Source of the DNA: Nocardioides marmoriginsengisoli | Lineage (GTDB): Bacteria; Actinomycetota; Actinomycetes; Propionibacteriales; Nocardioidaceae | NCBI RefSeq assembly: GCF_003725695.1 | Contig: NZ_RJSE01000009.1 | Span: forward strand, 524,831 to 568,093 | Direction of reading: 5' to 3' | Length of the DNA: 43,263 bases | Part shown: positions 9,305 to 15,489 of the stretch, one piece after another | Layout: each line of letters opens with the position of its first letter | Position numbering within the stretch: position 1 is the first letter of the stretch | Notes under the pieces: generated by a model | The model's input: the letters and a program-made list of their open reading frames with translations, nothing else | Told to the model about the DNA's origin: nothing | Database searches by the model: none | Position numbers and translations under genes: made by a program

Positions 9305-9311
9305 CGCGTCC

Positions 9312-10022
9312 TCATTCCGGTCTCTGGTGGAAGGTCATCGTGGTGTTGCCGATCCGTACGACGGCGCCGTCGGCCAGCGCGGCGTTCTCGACCCGCTTGC
9401 CGTTGACCAGGACGCCGTTGGTGGAGCCGAGGTCATGGACGCTGACCCGGGGGCCGTGCTCGTCGCTGACCACCCGGAACTCGGCGTGCCGGCGGGAGAC
9501 GCCCGGGTCGTTCACCCGGAGGTCGGCGTCGTTGCCGCGGCCGACCACGATCCCCGGAGGCGCCAGCGGCATCCGCTCGCCGTTGATGTCGAGGACGGCG
9601 GTGGCGCGGCGTACCTGGGTCTCGCTGATCTCCGGCCCGCTCTGGCTGACCTTCGCCATCGCCTGGCTGCGGACCCGGAACCGCCCGGTAGTGAGGTCGT
9701 CGGCCACCTCGAGGGTGATCCCGACCGGGCCGGTGAAGACGTAGGACTGGGCCGCGGCGTGGTCCTTGAGCAGGCCGGTGAGCTCCGCGATCAGCGCGTC
9801 GCCCAACGAGGTGAGCCGGGCGTGGTCCGGTTCGGAGAGCTCGACGTGGAAGTCGTTGGGGGCCAGCCGGCGGTCGCGGCTGAGCACCTGCGCGGAGTTG
9901 TCGACCTCGCGCACGAGGGCCGAGGAGATCTCGACCGGCTGGACCGCGCTGCGGAAGGTGCGCGCGAAGACCCCGGAGATCATCTGCTCCAACCGGTTCT
10001 CGAAGCGTTGCAGCCCGCTCAG
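9312..10022 (-). CDS. fhaA: FHA-domain protein FhaA (DUF3662 + FHA), probable CTG start
   Basis: First gene of the cell-wall signalling operon. The N-terminal DUF3662 domain (LSGLQRFENRLEQMISG onwards) is followed almost directly by an FHA domain (about 150-236) with VVGRGNDADL, SRRHAEF and DLGSTNG. M. tuberculosis FhaA has over 500 aa because of a long linker; this one has about 236. In frame, no ATG, GTG or TTG fits the expected N-terminus. CTG at 10022 has GGGGG 7 nt upstream and gives the SGLQRFE start typical of the family. The alternative is ATG at MISGVFAR, 13 codons downstream, which would cut into the domain. Start confidence is moderate; identity is high. Confidence 0.88.
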   Translation of the reverse strand: MSGLQRFENRLEQMISGVFARTFRSAVQPVEISSALVREVDNSAQVLSRDRRLAPNDFHVELSEPDHARLTSLGDALIAELTGLLKDHAAAQSYVFTGPVGITLEVADDLTTGRFRVRSQAMAKVSQSGPEISETQVRRATAVLDINGERMPLAPPGIVVGRGNDADLRVNDPGVSRRHAEFRVVSDEHGPRVSVHDLGSTNGVLVNGKRVENAALADGAVVRIGNTTMTFHQRPE

Positions 10023-10080
10023 GTCCTCACCCCCTTCAGCACATGCGACAGTGCGCGGACCAATTCCGCGACCCGCCCAG

Positions 10081-10086
10081 CGTATA
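10081..10086 (-). promoter_or_regulatory. Possible -10 element for the fhaA operon
   Basis: On the minus strand TATACG lies about 60 nt upstream of the proposed fhaA CTG start, in the only noncoding gap available to a promoter for the six-gene operon. No convincing -35 was found at the right distance, so this is tentative. Confidence 0.3.
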
Positions 10087-10117
10087 GGGCGGGGCGACGG
10101 GTTCGTCCCCTCCCGGT

Positions 10118-10147
10118 TTGGGCAGGCGAGTCGGTCTGGGATAGCCT
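10118..10147 (+). promoter_or_regulatory. Candidate promoter of tRNA-Leu
   Basis: TTGGGC (10118-10123) and TAGCCT (10142-10147) are separated by 18 nt and would start transcription about 6-8 nt before the tRNA. Both boxes are imperfect, but position and spacing are right. Confidence 0.5.
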
Positions 10148-10160
10148 GTCCCCGCTTCAC

Positions 10161-10243
10161 GCGCGAGTGGCGGAACGGCAGACGCGCTGGCTTCAGGTGC
10201 CAGTGTCCGAAAGGGCGTGGGGGTTCAAATCCCCCCTCGCGCA
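10161..10243 (+). tRNA. tRNA-Leu (anticodon CAG)
   Basis: An 83-nt class II tRNA. The acceptor stem GCGCGAG pairs with CTCGCGC at the 3' end, followed by discriminator A. The anticodon stem CTGGC/GCCAG encloses TTCAGGT, placing CAG as the anticodon. A variable arm (TGTCCGAAAGGGCG) and the T-arm GGGGGTTCAAATCCCCC follow. CCA is not encoded. M. tuberculosis also has a tRNA-Leu gene beside fhaA. Confidence 0.96.
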
Positions 10244-10257
10244 CGTGTGAACAACGA

Positions 10258-10285
10258 GAGAGCCGGGCCTTCGGGCCCGGCTCTC
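10258..10285 (+). terminator. Terminator after tRNA-Leu
   Basis: A perfect 12-bp stem GAGAGCCGGGCC / GGCCCGGCTCTC closed by a TTCG tetraloop, 14 nt after the tRNA. It is a very stable hairpin and ends the tRNA transcript. Confidence 0.88.
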
Positions 10286-10385
10286 CGCGTCTCTCGTGAC
10301 GGTTCGTGCGAGCACGGGGACGTCTGGGCTCGCCGCTAGGTTGATCGCGACGAGAGTGAACACCGAGTCGGGAGGGGCGATCGCC

Positions 10386-10814
10386 GTGAACATGAGCAAG
10401 ATCCATCCGGGCGTCTACCGCCAGATGACGAAGCTCGACGAGGAGTGCGCCGCCGCGCTGGCGGCGGCCGGGGTGGCGCCGCTGCTGGTGGAGCTGGTCA
10501 AGATCCGCGTCTCGCAGCTCAACGGGTGCGGGTTCTGCCTGCGGATGCATTCACGCGACGCCCTGGCGCTCGGGGAGACCGCCGATCGGCTCGCGGTGCT
10601 TGCGGCCTGGTGGGAGACCGCGTACTTCACCGCTCAGGAGCGGGCGGCTCTGGGTCTGGCCGAGCAGATGACCTCGCTCGCGGTGCCGGAGTCGCGGTCC
10701 TGGGACGACGGCTCCCTGTCGGACGAGCAGACCTCCGCCGTGGCGTGGCTGGTCACCGTGATGAACGCCTGGAACCGGGTCGCGATCACCAGCCACTACC
10801 CGGTCCTGCCGTAA
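10386..10814 (+). CDS. AhpD / carboxymuconolactone decarboxylase family protein
   Basis: A 142-aa all-helical protein of the alkylhydroperoxidase-like AhpD/CMD superfamily. The redox motif GCGFC (CxxC) is followed by LRMHSRDA, as in peroxidase-type members. A thiol-dependent peroxidase role is likely, but the partner is unknown. The GTG at 10386 is chosen because GGGAGGGG lies upstream; an ATG two codons later is also possible. Earlier in-frame starts would run back towards the tRNA terminator. It stands alone, converging on the UPF0324 gene. Confidence 0.85.
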   Translation: MNMSKIHPGVYRQMTKLDEECAAALAAAGVAPLLVELVKIRVSQLNGCGFCLRMHSRDALALGETADRLAVLAAWWETAYFTAQERAALGLAEQMTSLAVPESRSWDDGSLSDEQTSAVAWLVTVMNAWNRVAITSHYPVLP

Positions 10815-10825
10815 GTTCACTCTTG

Positions 10826-10841
10826 TTCACCTTCTGGTGAA
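10826..10841. terminator. Weak hairpin after the AhpD-like gene
   Basis: TTCACC TTCT GGTGAA forms a 6-bp stem 11 nt after the stop codon. It lies in the 157-nt gap between two convergent genes, which otherwise shows only a weak 5-bp inverted repeat around 10863-10880. Confidence 0.4.
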
Positions 10842-10971
10842 TTAGGGCCCAGAACGCGGGTTCGCACCGAGCGAAGTGCGGTGATGATCAATGCGCCGAA
10901 CATGAGCGACGTCTTCGTTGCGCTGGGTGAGCCGTCAGCGGATGCTGCGACAGGCCTGATCGCTGCGCCGG

Positions 10972-12027
10972 TCAGTGGATCAGCACGGCGCCGACGAGCC
11001 CGACCACGGTCACCCACGCGGTCGCTGCGCCCGCGAGCAGCATCGGCGCCCACCCGGCCGCGCGCAGCACCCGGACCTGGACCCCGCAGCCGAGCGCGAA
11101 CATCGCGGCGGCGAGGAGCAGGGTCTCGGCGTTCTTCGCCAGCTCCAGGACCAGTTCCGGCGGGGCGGCCCAGGTGCGGACGAGGACCATCACCACGAAG
11201 CCGGCGATGAAGCCAGGGACCAGGGGCGGGAGGGTGGTCACCGTCCGGTTCGCGCGGAGCCGGCGGCGCTGCTGCCAGGTCACCCAGGCGACCACCGGCG
11301 CGAGCATCAGGACCCGGCCGAGCTTGACGACGATCGCGACCGTCAGGGCACCGCTCCCGACCAGGCCTCCGGCGGCGACCACCTGGGCGACCTCGTGGAT
11401 CGACGCTCCGGCCCAGGTGCCGGCGGTGCGGTCGTCGAGGTTCAGGAGCAGGGCGGCCACCGGGAGGACGCCGATCATCAGGGTGCCGAACACGACGACC
11501 AGGGCGATCGCGGTGGCGGTCTCCTCCTCGTCGGCGTCGATCGCCCCGTCGACCGCAGCGATCGCCGCGGCGCCGCAGATCGAGAAGCCGCAGGCGATCA
11601 GCACCCGCTGCGTCCAGGAGACGCCGAGGGCACGGCCGACGGCCAGGGTGAACGCGATGCCCGAGGCGACCACGACGACGATCAGGACCAGCGTCCGCGG
11701 TCCGAGGTCGGCGATCTGACGCAGCGAGACCTGGAGGCCGAGCAGGACGATCCCGGCGCGGAGGAGCGTCCGCGACCCGTAGGCGAGACCCGGCAGGAGG
11801 CGAGGACCGGGCGCGGCGACGGCGGCGACCGCCGTCCCGAGGAAGATCGCGACGAGGAGCGGGCTGAGCGCCGGCACGAGGTGGGCGAGGCCGAACGCGA
11901 CCGCCGCAGCGGCACCGCAGGCCGCCACCCCCGGAGCCAACCCGGTACGCCGCGCTGGTGCCGCTGGTGCCGCTGGTGCCGCTGGTTGCCGGGTCGCCGT
12001 CGTCATGCCTCCACTCTGTGCCGACAC
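10972..12027 (-). CDS. UPF0324 (YeiH-type) integral membrane protein
   Basis: About 351 aa with roughly ten hydrophobic segments. The family signatures CGFSICGAAAIAA and GASIHEVAQVV are present. UPF0324 proteins are predicted anion (sulfonate/sulfate-type) exporters, and E. coli yeiH sits beside the LysR gene yeiE; the same pairing occurs here. The start is uncertain: GTG at 12027 has no Shine-Dalgarno and may be leaderless, while ATG at 12006 has GGAGG only 1 nt away, too close to work normally. The N-terminus carries an Ala-Pro repeat encoded by a 9-bp tandem repeat. Confidence 0.82.
   Translation of the reverse strand: MSAQSGGMTTATRQPAAPAAPAAPARRTGLAPGVAACGAAAAVAFGLAHLVPALSPLLVAIFLGTAVAAVAAPGPRLLPGLAYGSRTLLRAGIVLLGLQVSLRQIADLGPRTLVLIVVVVASGIAFTLAVGRALGVSWTQRVLIACGFSICGAAAIAAVDGAIDADEEETATAIALVVVFGTLMIGVLPVAALLLNLDDRTAGTWAGASIHEVAQVVAAGGLVGSGALTVAIVVKLGRVLMLAPVVAWVTWQQRRRLRANRTVTTLPPLVPGFIAGFVVMVLVRTWAAPPELVLELAKNAETLLLAAAMFALGCGVQVRVLRAAGWAPMLLAGAATAWVTVVGLVGAVLIH
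11954..11985. repeat. 9-bp tandem repeat coding Ala-Pro-Ala
   Basis: GCTGGTGCC occurs three times in a row, then once partially. On the minus strand it encodes the Ala/Pro-rich N-terminus of the UPF0324 protein. Its length is likely to vary between strains by slippage in steps of three codons without a frameshift. Confidence 0.85.
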
Positions 12028-12062
12028 CGGCGGTCGCAGTAGCCGTCACTTCTCCATGCCGC

Positions 12063-12077
12063 TATATCCTTCGGAGA
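12063..12077 (+). promoter_or_regulatory. Candidate -10 element and LysR-type box at the lysR start
   Basis: TATATC (12063-12068) lies 8 nt before the lysR ATG at 12077, as a -10 box would for a leaderless transcript. Overlapping it, 12065-12077 (TATCC TTC GGAGA) is an imperfect dyad of T-N11-A form, the usual shape of a LysR-type binding site. The gap to the divergent UPF0324 gene is only 49 nt, so one site could control both. Confidence 0.35.
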
Positions 12078-12976
12078 TGACGCAATGGCCTGATCTGAGC
12101 GCCGTCGAGCTGCTCGTCGCGATCGCCGAGCACGGCAGCGTCAGCGCTGGCGCGAAGGCGATCGGGATGGCGCAGCCCAATGCCAGTCGGTCGCTGGCCC
12201 GCCTCGAGCGAGCCCTGGACGTCAGCCTGGTGACGCGCTCCACCACCGGTGCCCGGCTGACTCCTGCGGGGCTGATGGTCGTGGACTGGTCCCGCGACGT
12301 GCTCTCGGCCGCCTCGGTGCTGATCCACGGAGCCGCGACCCTGGCGAGCTCCGGCGGCGGCGAGCTGACGGTCTCGGCGAGCCAGACGATCGCCGAGCAC
12401 CTGCTCCCGGCCTGGCTGGCGTCCTTGCGCGCGGAGCACGAGGACGTCGCCGTCCGGGTCGAGGTGCTCAACACGGCGGCGGTGCTCGCCGCGGTGCTCA
12501 GCGGTTCGTGCGAGGTCGGGTTCGTCGAGGGCCCGCGGGCCCCGAGCGGGGTGCACTCGGCGGTGGTCGCCCGCGACGAGCTGGTCCTCGTCGTGGGCGC
12601 GGAGCATCCGTGGGCGCGGCGGCGCGGCCGGGTCACCAGCGAGGAGCTGGTCGACACCCCGATGCTGACCCGCGAACCCGGCTCCGGGACGCGGGTCCGT
12701 CTCGACGACGAGCTGCGCCGGCGTACCGGCCGGGTCGTGACGGCGCAGCAGGAGCTGGCCAGCAACGCCGCCGTCCGCGTGGCTGTCCAGGCCGGCGCCG
12801 GCCCCGCGGTGCTGAGTCGGTTGTCGGTGGCCGAGGCGCTGGCGACCGGTGCCGTCCTGGAGGTGCCGGTGGACCTCGACCTGGGTCGTGAGCTCCGCGC
12901 CGTCTGGACCGGGCCCCGACGCCTGACCGGCCCGTCCGCGGACCTGGTCAGGATCGCCCGGGCGCACCGGTTCTGA
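12077..12976 (+). CDS. LysR-family transcriptional regulator
   Basis: A 299-aa regulator with an N-terminal winged helix-turn-helix (about 5-65: ELLVAIAEHGSVSAGAKAIG, then QPNASRSLARLE) and a periplasmic-binding-like effector domain (about 90-295). It is divergent from the UPF0324 gene and probably controls it, as in the yeiE-yeiH pair. The ATG at 12077 gives a normal LysR N-terminus. GGAG directly abuts the ATG without spacing, so the mRNA may be leaderless; an in-frame ATG at 12056 is the alternative. Confidence 0.88.
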   Translation: MTQWPDLSAVELLVAIAEHGSVSAGAKAIGMAQPNASRSLARLERALDVSLVTRSTTGARLTPAGLMVVDWSRDVLSAASVLIHGAATLASSGGGELTVSASQTIAEHLLPAWLASLRAEHEDVAVRVEVLNTAAVLAAVLSGSCEVGFVEGPRAPSGVHSAVVARDELVLVVGAEHPWARRRGRVTSEELVDTPMLTREPGSGTRVRLDDELRRRTGRVVTAQQELASNAAVRVAVQAGAGPAVLSRLSVAEALATGAVLEVPVDLDLGRELRAVWTGPRRLTGPSADLVRIARAHRF

Positions 12977-12982
12977 GCGGGA

Positions 12983-13639
12983 TCAGCTGCCCCAGAACGC
13001 TCCGGTGAGGCCGACCTCGCGCAGGTACTGCGCCGACTCGGCCGGGTCCCGCCGCCGGTAGCCGCGCTGGAGGCGGCCGTCGTACCAGTGCTCGGCGAGG
13101 CGCCAGAGCGTAGGCAGGTCGAGAACCTCGCCCTTGGTCCTGCCGGCGGACGCGGTCCAGTTGTCGACGCAGGCCTCGGAGCAGAAGATCCGCTGGTGGG
13201 CGCAGGTGCGGACGACGTCGTCCCACATGTTCGCCACCGGGACCAGGAAGTGCGCGACCTGGTCGCCCTCGGGAGGCTCCTGGTCGGAGACGTTCCAGAC
13301 GTGCGGGCGGTCGCAGGCGGGGCACCGGGTCGACACCAGCACGGGAGCCTGCTCGGGAAGCAGGTGCGGCAGCGCGAACGAGTCCCAGGCGCAGCCGCCC
13401 CACCAGAGCACGTCCTTGCCCATCACTGCGAATCCCTGCGGAACGGCCGAGAACGGGTGCGCCATCAGGATCGCGCCGGTGCTGTCGAGGACGACGTGCC
13501 GGCCGAGGGAGAGCGTGATCAGGCCGGTGCGGACCTGGTCCGGCATCGCCCGGAGCTCGAGGGCGAGGGTGGCGATCGTCGGGAACCGTCCCGCGGCGAA
13601 CGCGCGGTACACGGCCAGGCGCAGGTCTTCGGTGTTCAC
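12983..13639 (-). CDS. Alkylmercury lyase (MerB)-like protein
   Basis: The 218-aa protein starts with a winged-helix-like region (about 1-65), then GGCAWDSFALP, which aligns with MerB WCALDTLIFP. Cys83 and Asp86 thus match the catalytic Cys96 and Asp99 of E. coli plasmid MerB. Cys146 (VVRTCAH) aligns with MerB Cys159, so all three catalytic residues appear kept. Extra cysteines occur as CPAC (106-109) and at 153 and 157. No merA, merR or mercury transporter is nearby, so organomercurial cleavage is not assured; the fold may serve another reaction. The GTG start at 13639 has only a weakly placed GGAG. It converges with lysR. Confidence 0.7.
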   Translation of the reverse strand: MNTEDLRLAVYRAFAAGRFPTIATLALELRAMPDQVRTGLITLSLGRHVVLDSTGAILMAHPFSAVPQGFAVMGKDVLWWGGCAWDSFALPHLLPEQAPVLVSTRCPACDRPHVWNVSDQEPPEGDQVAHFLVPVANMWDDVVRTCAHQRIFCSEACVDNWTASAGRTKGEVLDLPTLWRLAEHWYDGRLQRGYRRRDPAESAQYLREVGLTGAFWGS

Positions 13640-13753
13640 CGCTCCAGGCTAGTTGCCGCTGCCCGGGCACCCCCGGCGCGCGCGACGTGCACGGCCGAGG
13701 GAGGCTGGGCGGGTCATTTTGAGCGCGCGCATTTTCGAGTTTCAGGAGATCCC

Positions 13754-13782
13754 TTGACACACGTGACCCAAGACACCAGTAT
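13754..13782 (+). promoter_or_regulatory. Promoter of the SBP-demethylase operon
   Basis: TTGACA (13754-13759), a 17-nt spacer and CAGTAT (13777-13782) form a strong sigma-70-type promoter. Transcription would begin at about 13789, inside the operator that follows. Confidence 0.8.
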
Positions 13783-13785
13783 TTC

Positions 13786-13812
13786 GGATCAACGGTTTGA
13801 TCAGTGAACCAA
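13786..13812 (+). promoter_or_regulatory. Island operator, site A (substrate-binding protein operon)
   Basis: The 17-bp core GGTTTGATCAGTGAACC is at 13794-13810, with upstream half-site GGATCA at 13786-13791. It covers roughly -3 to +24 of the predicted transcript, a position for repression. Related copies precede five other transcription units in this island. The half-site architecture also forms an internal perfect dyad GATCAA/TTGATC. Confidence 0.75.
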
Positions 13813-13865
13813 GGGCGGCCCGAGCAGTCGGAGATCTCACCCTTGTCAAACGGAAGGTTCTAGCA

Positions 13866-15410
13866 ATGGCGCAACCTCCAGGTAGCCGGCTTCGGTGGAG
13901 TATCGGGCTCACCTTTGCTCTGGTTTCCGCCCTCGTGCTCAGTGCATGCGGTGGCCTCTCCGGCGGCGATGAGCCGTCCGGCAACGGCAACAAGACGCTC
14001 CGCATCGGAATGGCTTCCGATGCGCAGAGCCTCGACCCGCCGAACTTCGTCCTCGCGGGCGACTTCACGCGGGACAACCTGGTCTACGAAGGCCTGGTGA
14101 AGCTCACCAACGACGGCCAGTTCGAGCCCAGCCTCGCGACGTCGTGGAAGCAGGTCTCCGACACCGAGTGGGACTTCAAGCTCCGTGAGGGCGTCAAGTT
14201 CCAGGACGGCACCGACTTCGACTCGGCCGCGGTCAAGAAGAGCCTCGAGCGGGCCTCGACCCAGGCTCAGGGCAAGGGCTTCCTCGGCATGATCAAGGAA
14301 GTTCAGACCCCCGACCCGATGACGGCGCGGCTCGTCCTGACGAACCCGTTCTCCAGCATCCTGAACAACCTGACCGTTCCGGTCGCCGCGATCATCAGCC
14401 CCAAGGCGCTGGACGAGAAGGGCGACAAGATCGCGAAGGAGCCGGTCGGAACCGGTCCGTTCGAGTTCGTGGAGTGGATCCCGGACACCTCGATGACCTT
14501 CAAGCGGTACTCCGGCTACTGGGGCGACAAGCCCTCGGTCGACAAGGTCTCGTTCATCCCGATCCCCGAGGCGAGCACCCGCTACAGCGCGCTCCAGGCC
14601 GGTGACATCGACGTCATCGAGAACCCGCCGCCGGACCAGGCCGCCTCGCTCAAGTCGTCCTCGGACTTCTACCTGATCACCGAGCCGAAGGCCCGGCCGA
14701 TCTTCCTCGGCTTCAACCTCAAGACCGTCACCAACCCGGTGATCCGCAAGGCCGTCGCCCACGCGATCGACCGCAACGCGATCGTCGACGACGTGCTCGA
14801 AGGCATCGGCAACGCTGCCAACGAGGGTCTGGTGTCGCCGGAGTTCCTGAAGAACGACCCGCCGATCAAGCTCGACTACAACCCGGAAGAGTCCAAGAAG
14901 CTCCTCAAGGACGCCGGTCTGTCGAACGTCAAGCTCACGCTGACGCTCCCGGCGGCTCGCTACCTCAAGGACAAGGACATCGGCGAGGTCGTCCAGCAGC
15001 AGCTGGCGAAGGTCGGCATCACGCTGAAGCTCGACGTGCAGGAGGCCGGTACCTGGTACCAGTCGCTGCTCGACCACAAGACCGAGATGTACTACCTCGG
15101 CTGGGGCATGAGCTCCGGTGACCCGGGCGACATGCTGCTCCGCGTGTTCCGCAGCGACTCGGTGAACAACATGTCGCAGTTCAAGGACCCGGCTGTCGAC
15201 GCTCAGATCGACTCGCTCGCCACCCTCGAGGTCGGCAGCGACGAGCGCAACCAGGTGATGCAGGACGTCCAGCGCAAGCTGGTCGAGGACGACGCCGTCG
15301 TCATCCCGCTGTACCACATGGTCAACTTCTTCGCCGCTCGTAAGGGAGTCCAGAACTTCCACACGACGACGTCGGAGCTCATCGATCTGTCTGACGTCAC
15401 GGTCGACTGA
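13866..15410 (+). CDS. ABC transporter substrate-binding lipoprotein (family 5)
   Basis: A 514-aa lipoprotein with lipobox LSAC (Cys28) after a hydrophobic signal peptide. The mature part reads as a family 5 (peptide/nickel/opine-type) solute-binding protein: LRIGMASDAQSLDPP near the start, FKLREGVKFQDGTDF, and GTGPFEFVEW. Family 5 proteins bind peptides but also opines, glutathione and other amine-containing solutes, so the ligand cannot be named. ATG 13866 has GGAAGG 8 nt upstream; the longer frame from 13797 would begin inside the operator. It heads an operon with the demethylase gene. Its permeases and ATPases are encoded at 31,544-33,338 and 22,664-24,813. Confidence 0.92.
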   Translation: MAQPPGSRLRWSIGLTFALVSALVLSACGGLSGGDEPSGNGNKTLRIGMASDAQSLDPPNFVLAGDFTRDNLVYEGLVKLTNDGQFEPSLATSWKQVSDTEWDFKLREGVKFQDGTDFDSAAVKKSLERASTQAQGKGFLGMIKEVQTPDPMTARLVLTNPFSSILNNLTVPVAAIISPKALDEKGDKIAKEPVGTGPFEFVEWIPDTSMTFKRYSGYWGDKPSVDKVSFIPIPEASTRYSALQAGDIDVIENPPPDQAASLKSSSDFYLITEPKARPIFLGFNLKTVTNPVIRKAVAHAIDRNAIVDDVLEGIGNAANEGLVSPEFLKNDPPIKLDYNPEESKKLLKDAGLSNVKLTLTLPAARYLKDKDIGEVVQQQLAKVGITLKLDVQEAGTWYQSLLDHKTEMYYLGWGMSSGDPGDMLLRVFRSDSVNNMSQFKDPAVDAQIDSLATLEVGSDERNQVMQDVQRKLVEDDAVVIPLYHMVNFFAARKGVQNFHTTTSELIDLSDVTVD

Positions 15411-15415
15411 TCGTG

Positions 15416-15450
15416 GTGGGGTGCCGTCGTTTCGCCGCGCGGCACCCCAC
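15416..15450 (+). terminator. Intercistronic hairpin after the binding-protein gene
   Basis: GTGGGGTGCCG (15416-15426) pairs with CGGCACCCCAC (15440-15450) across a 13-nt loop, 5 nt after the stop. With no promoter seen before the next gene, it probably acts as a partial terminator or 3' stabiliser, keeping binding-protein mRNA in excess over the downstream enzymes. Confidence 0.65.
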
Positions 15451-15489
15451 CGCACCCACCCCCCGCAGCACTCACTGAAAGAAGGAACA

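Noticed and set aside
11954-11985. CRISPR-like or mobile-element repeats
   Set aside because: The only tandem repeat of note is this 9-bp in-frame coding repeat. No spaced direct repeats, transposase genes or terminal inverted repeats were found in the window.
13797-13865. Upstream in-frame start for the binding protein
   Set aside because: It would begin inside the operator and add residues before a normal lipoprotein signal peptide. ATG 13866 has a good ribosome binding site.
15451-15489. A glycine riboswitch or similar leader before the demethylase gene
   Set aside because: The remaining gap is too short and shows no conserved aptamer features; only the hairpin and a ribosome binding site are visible.
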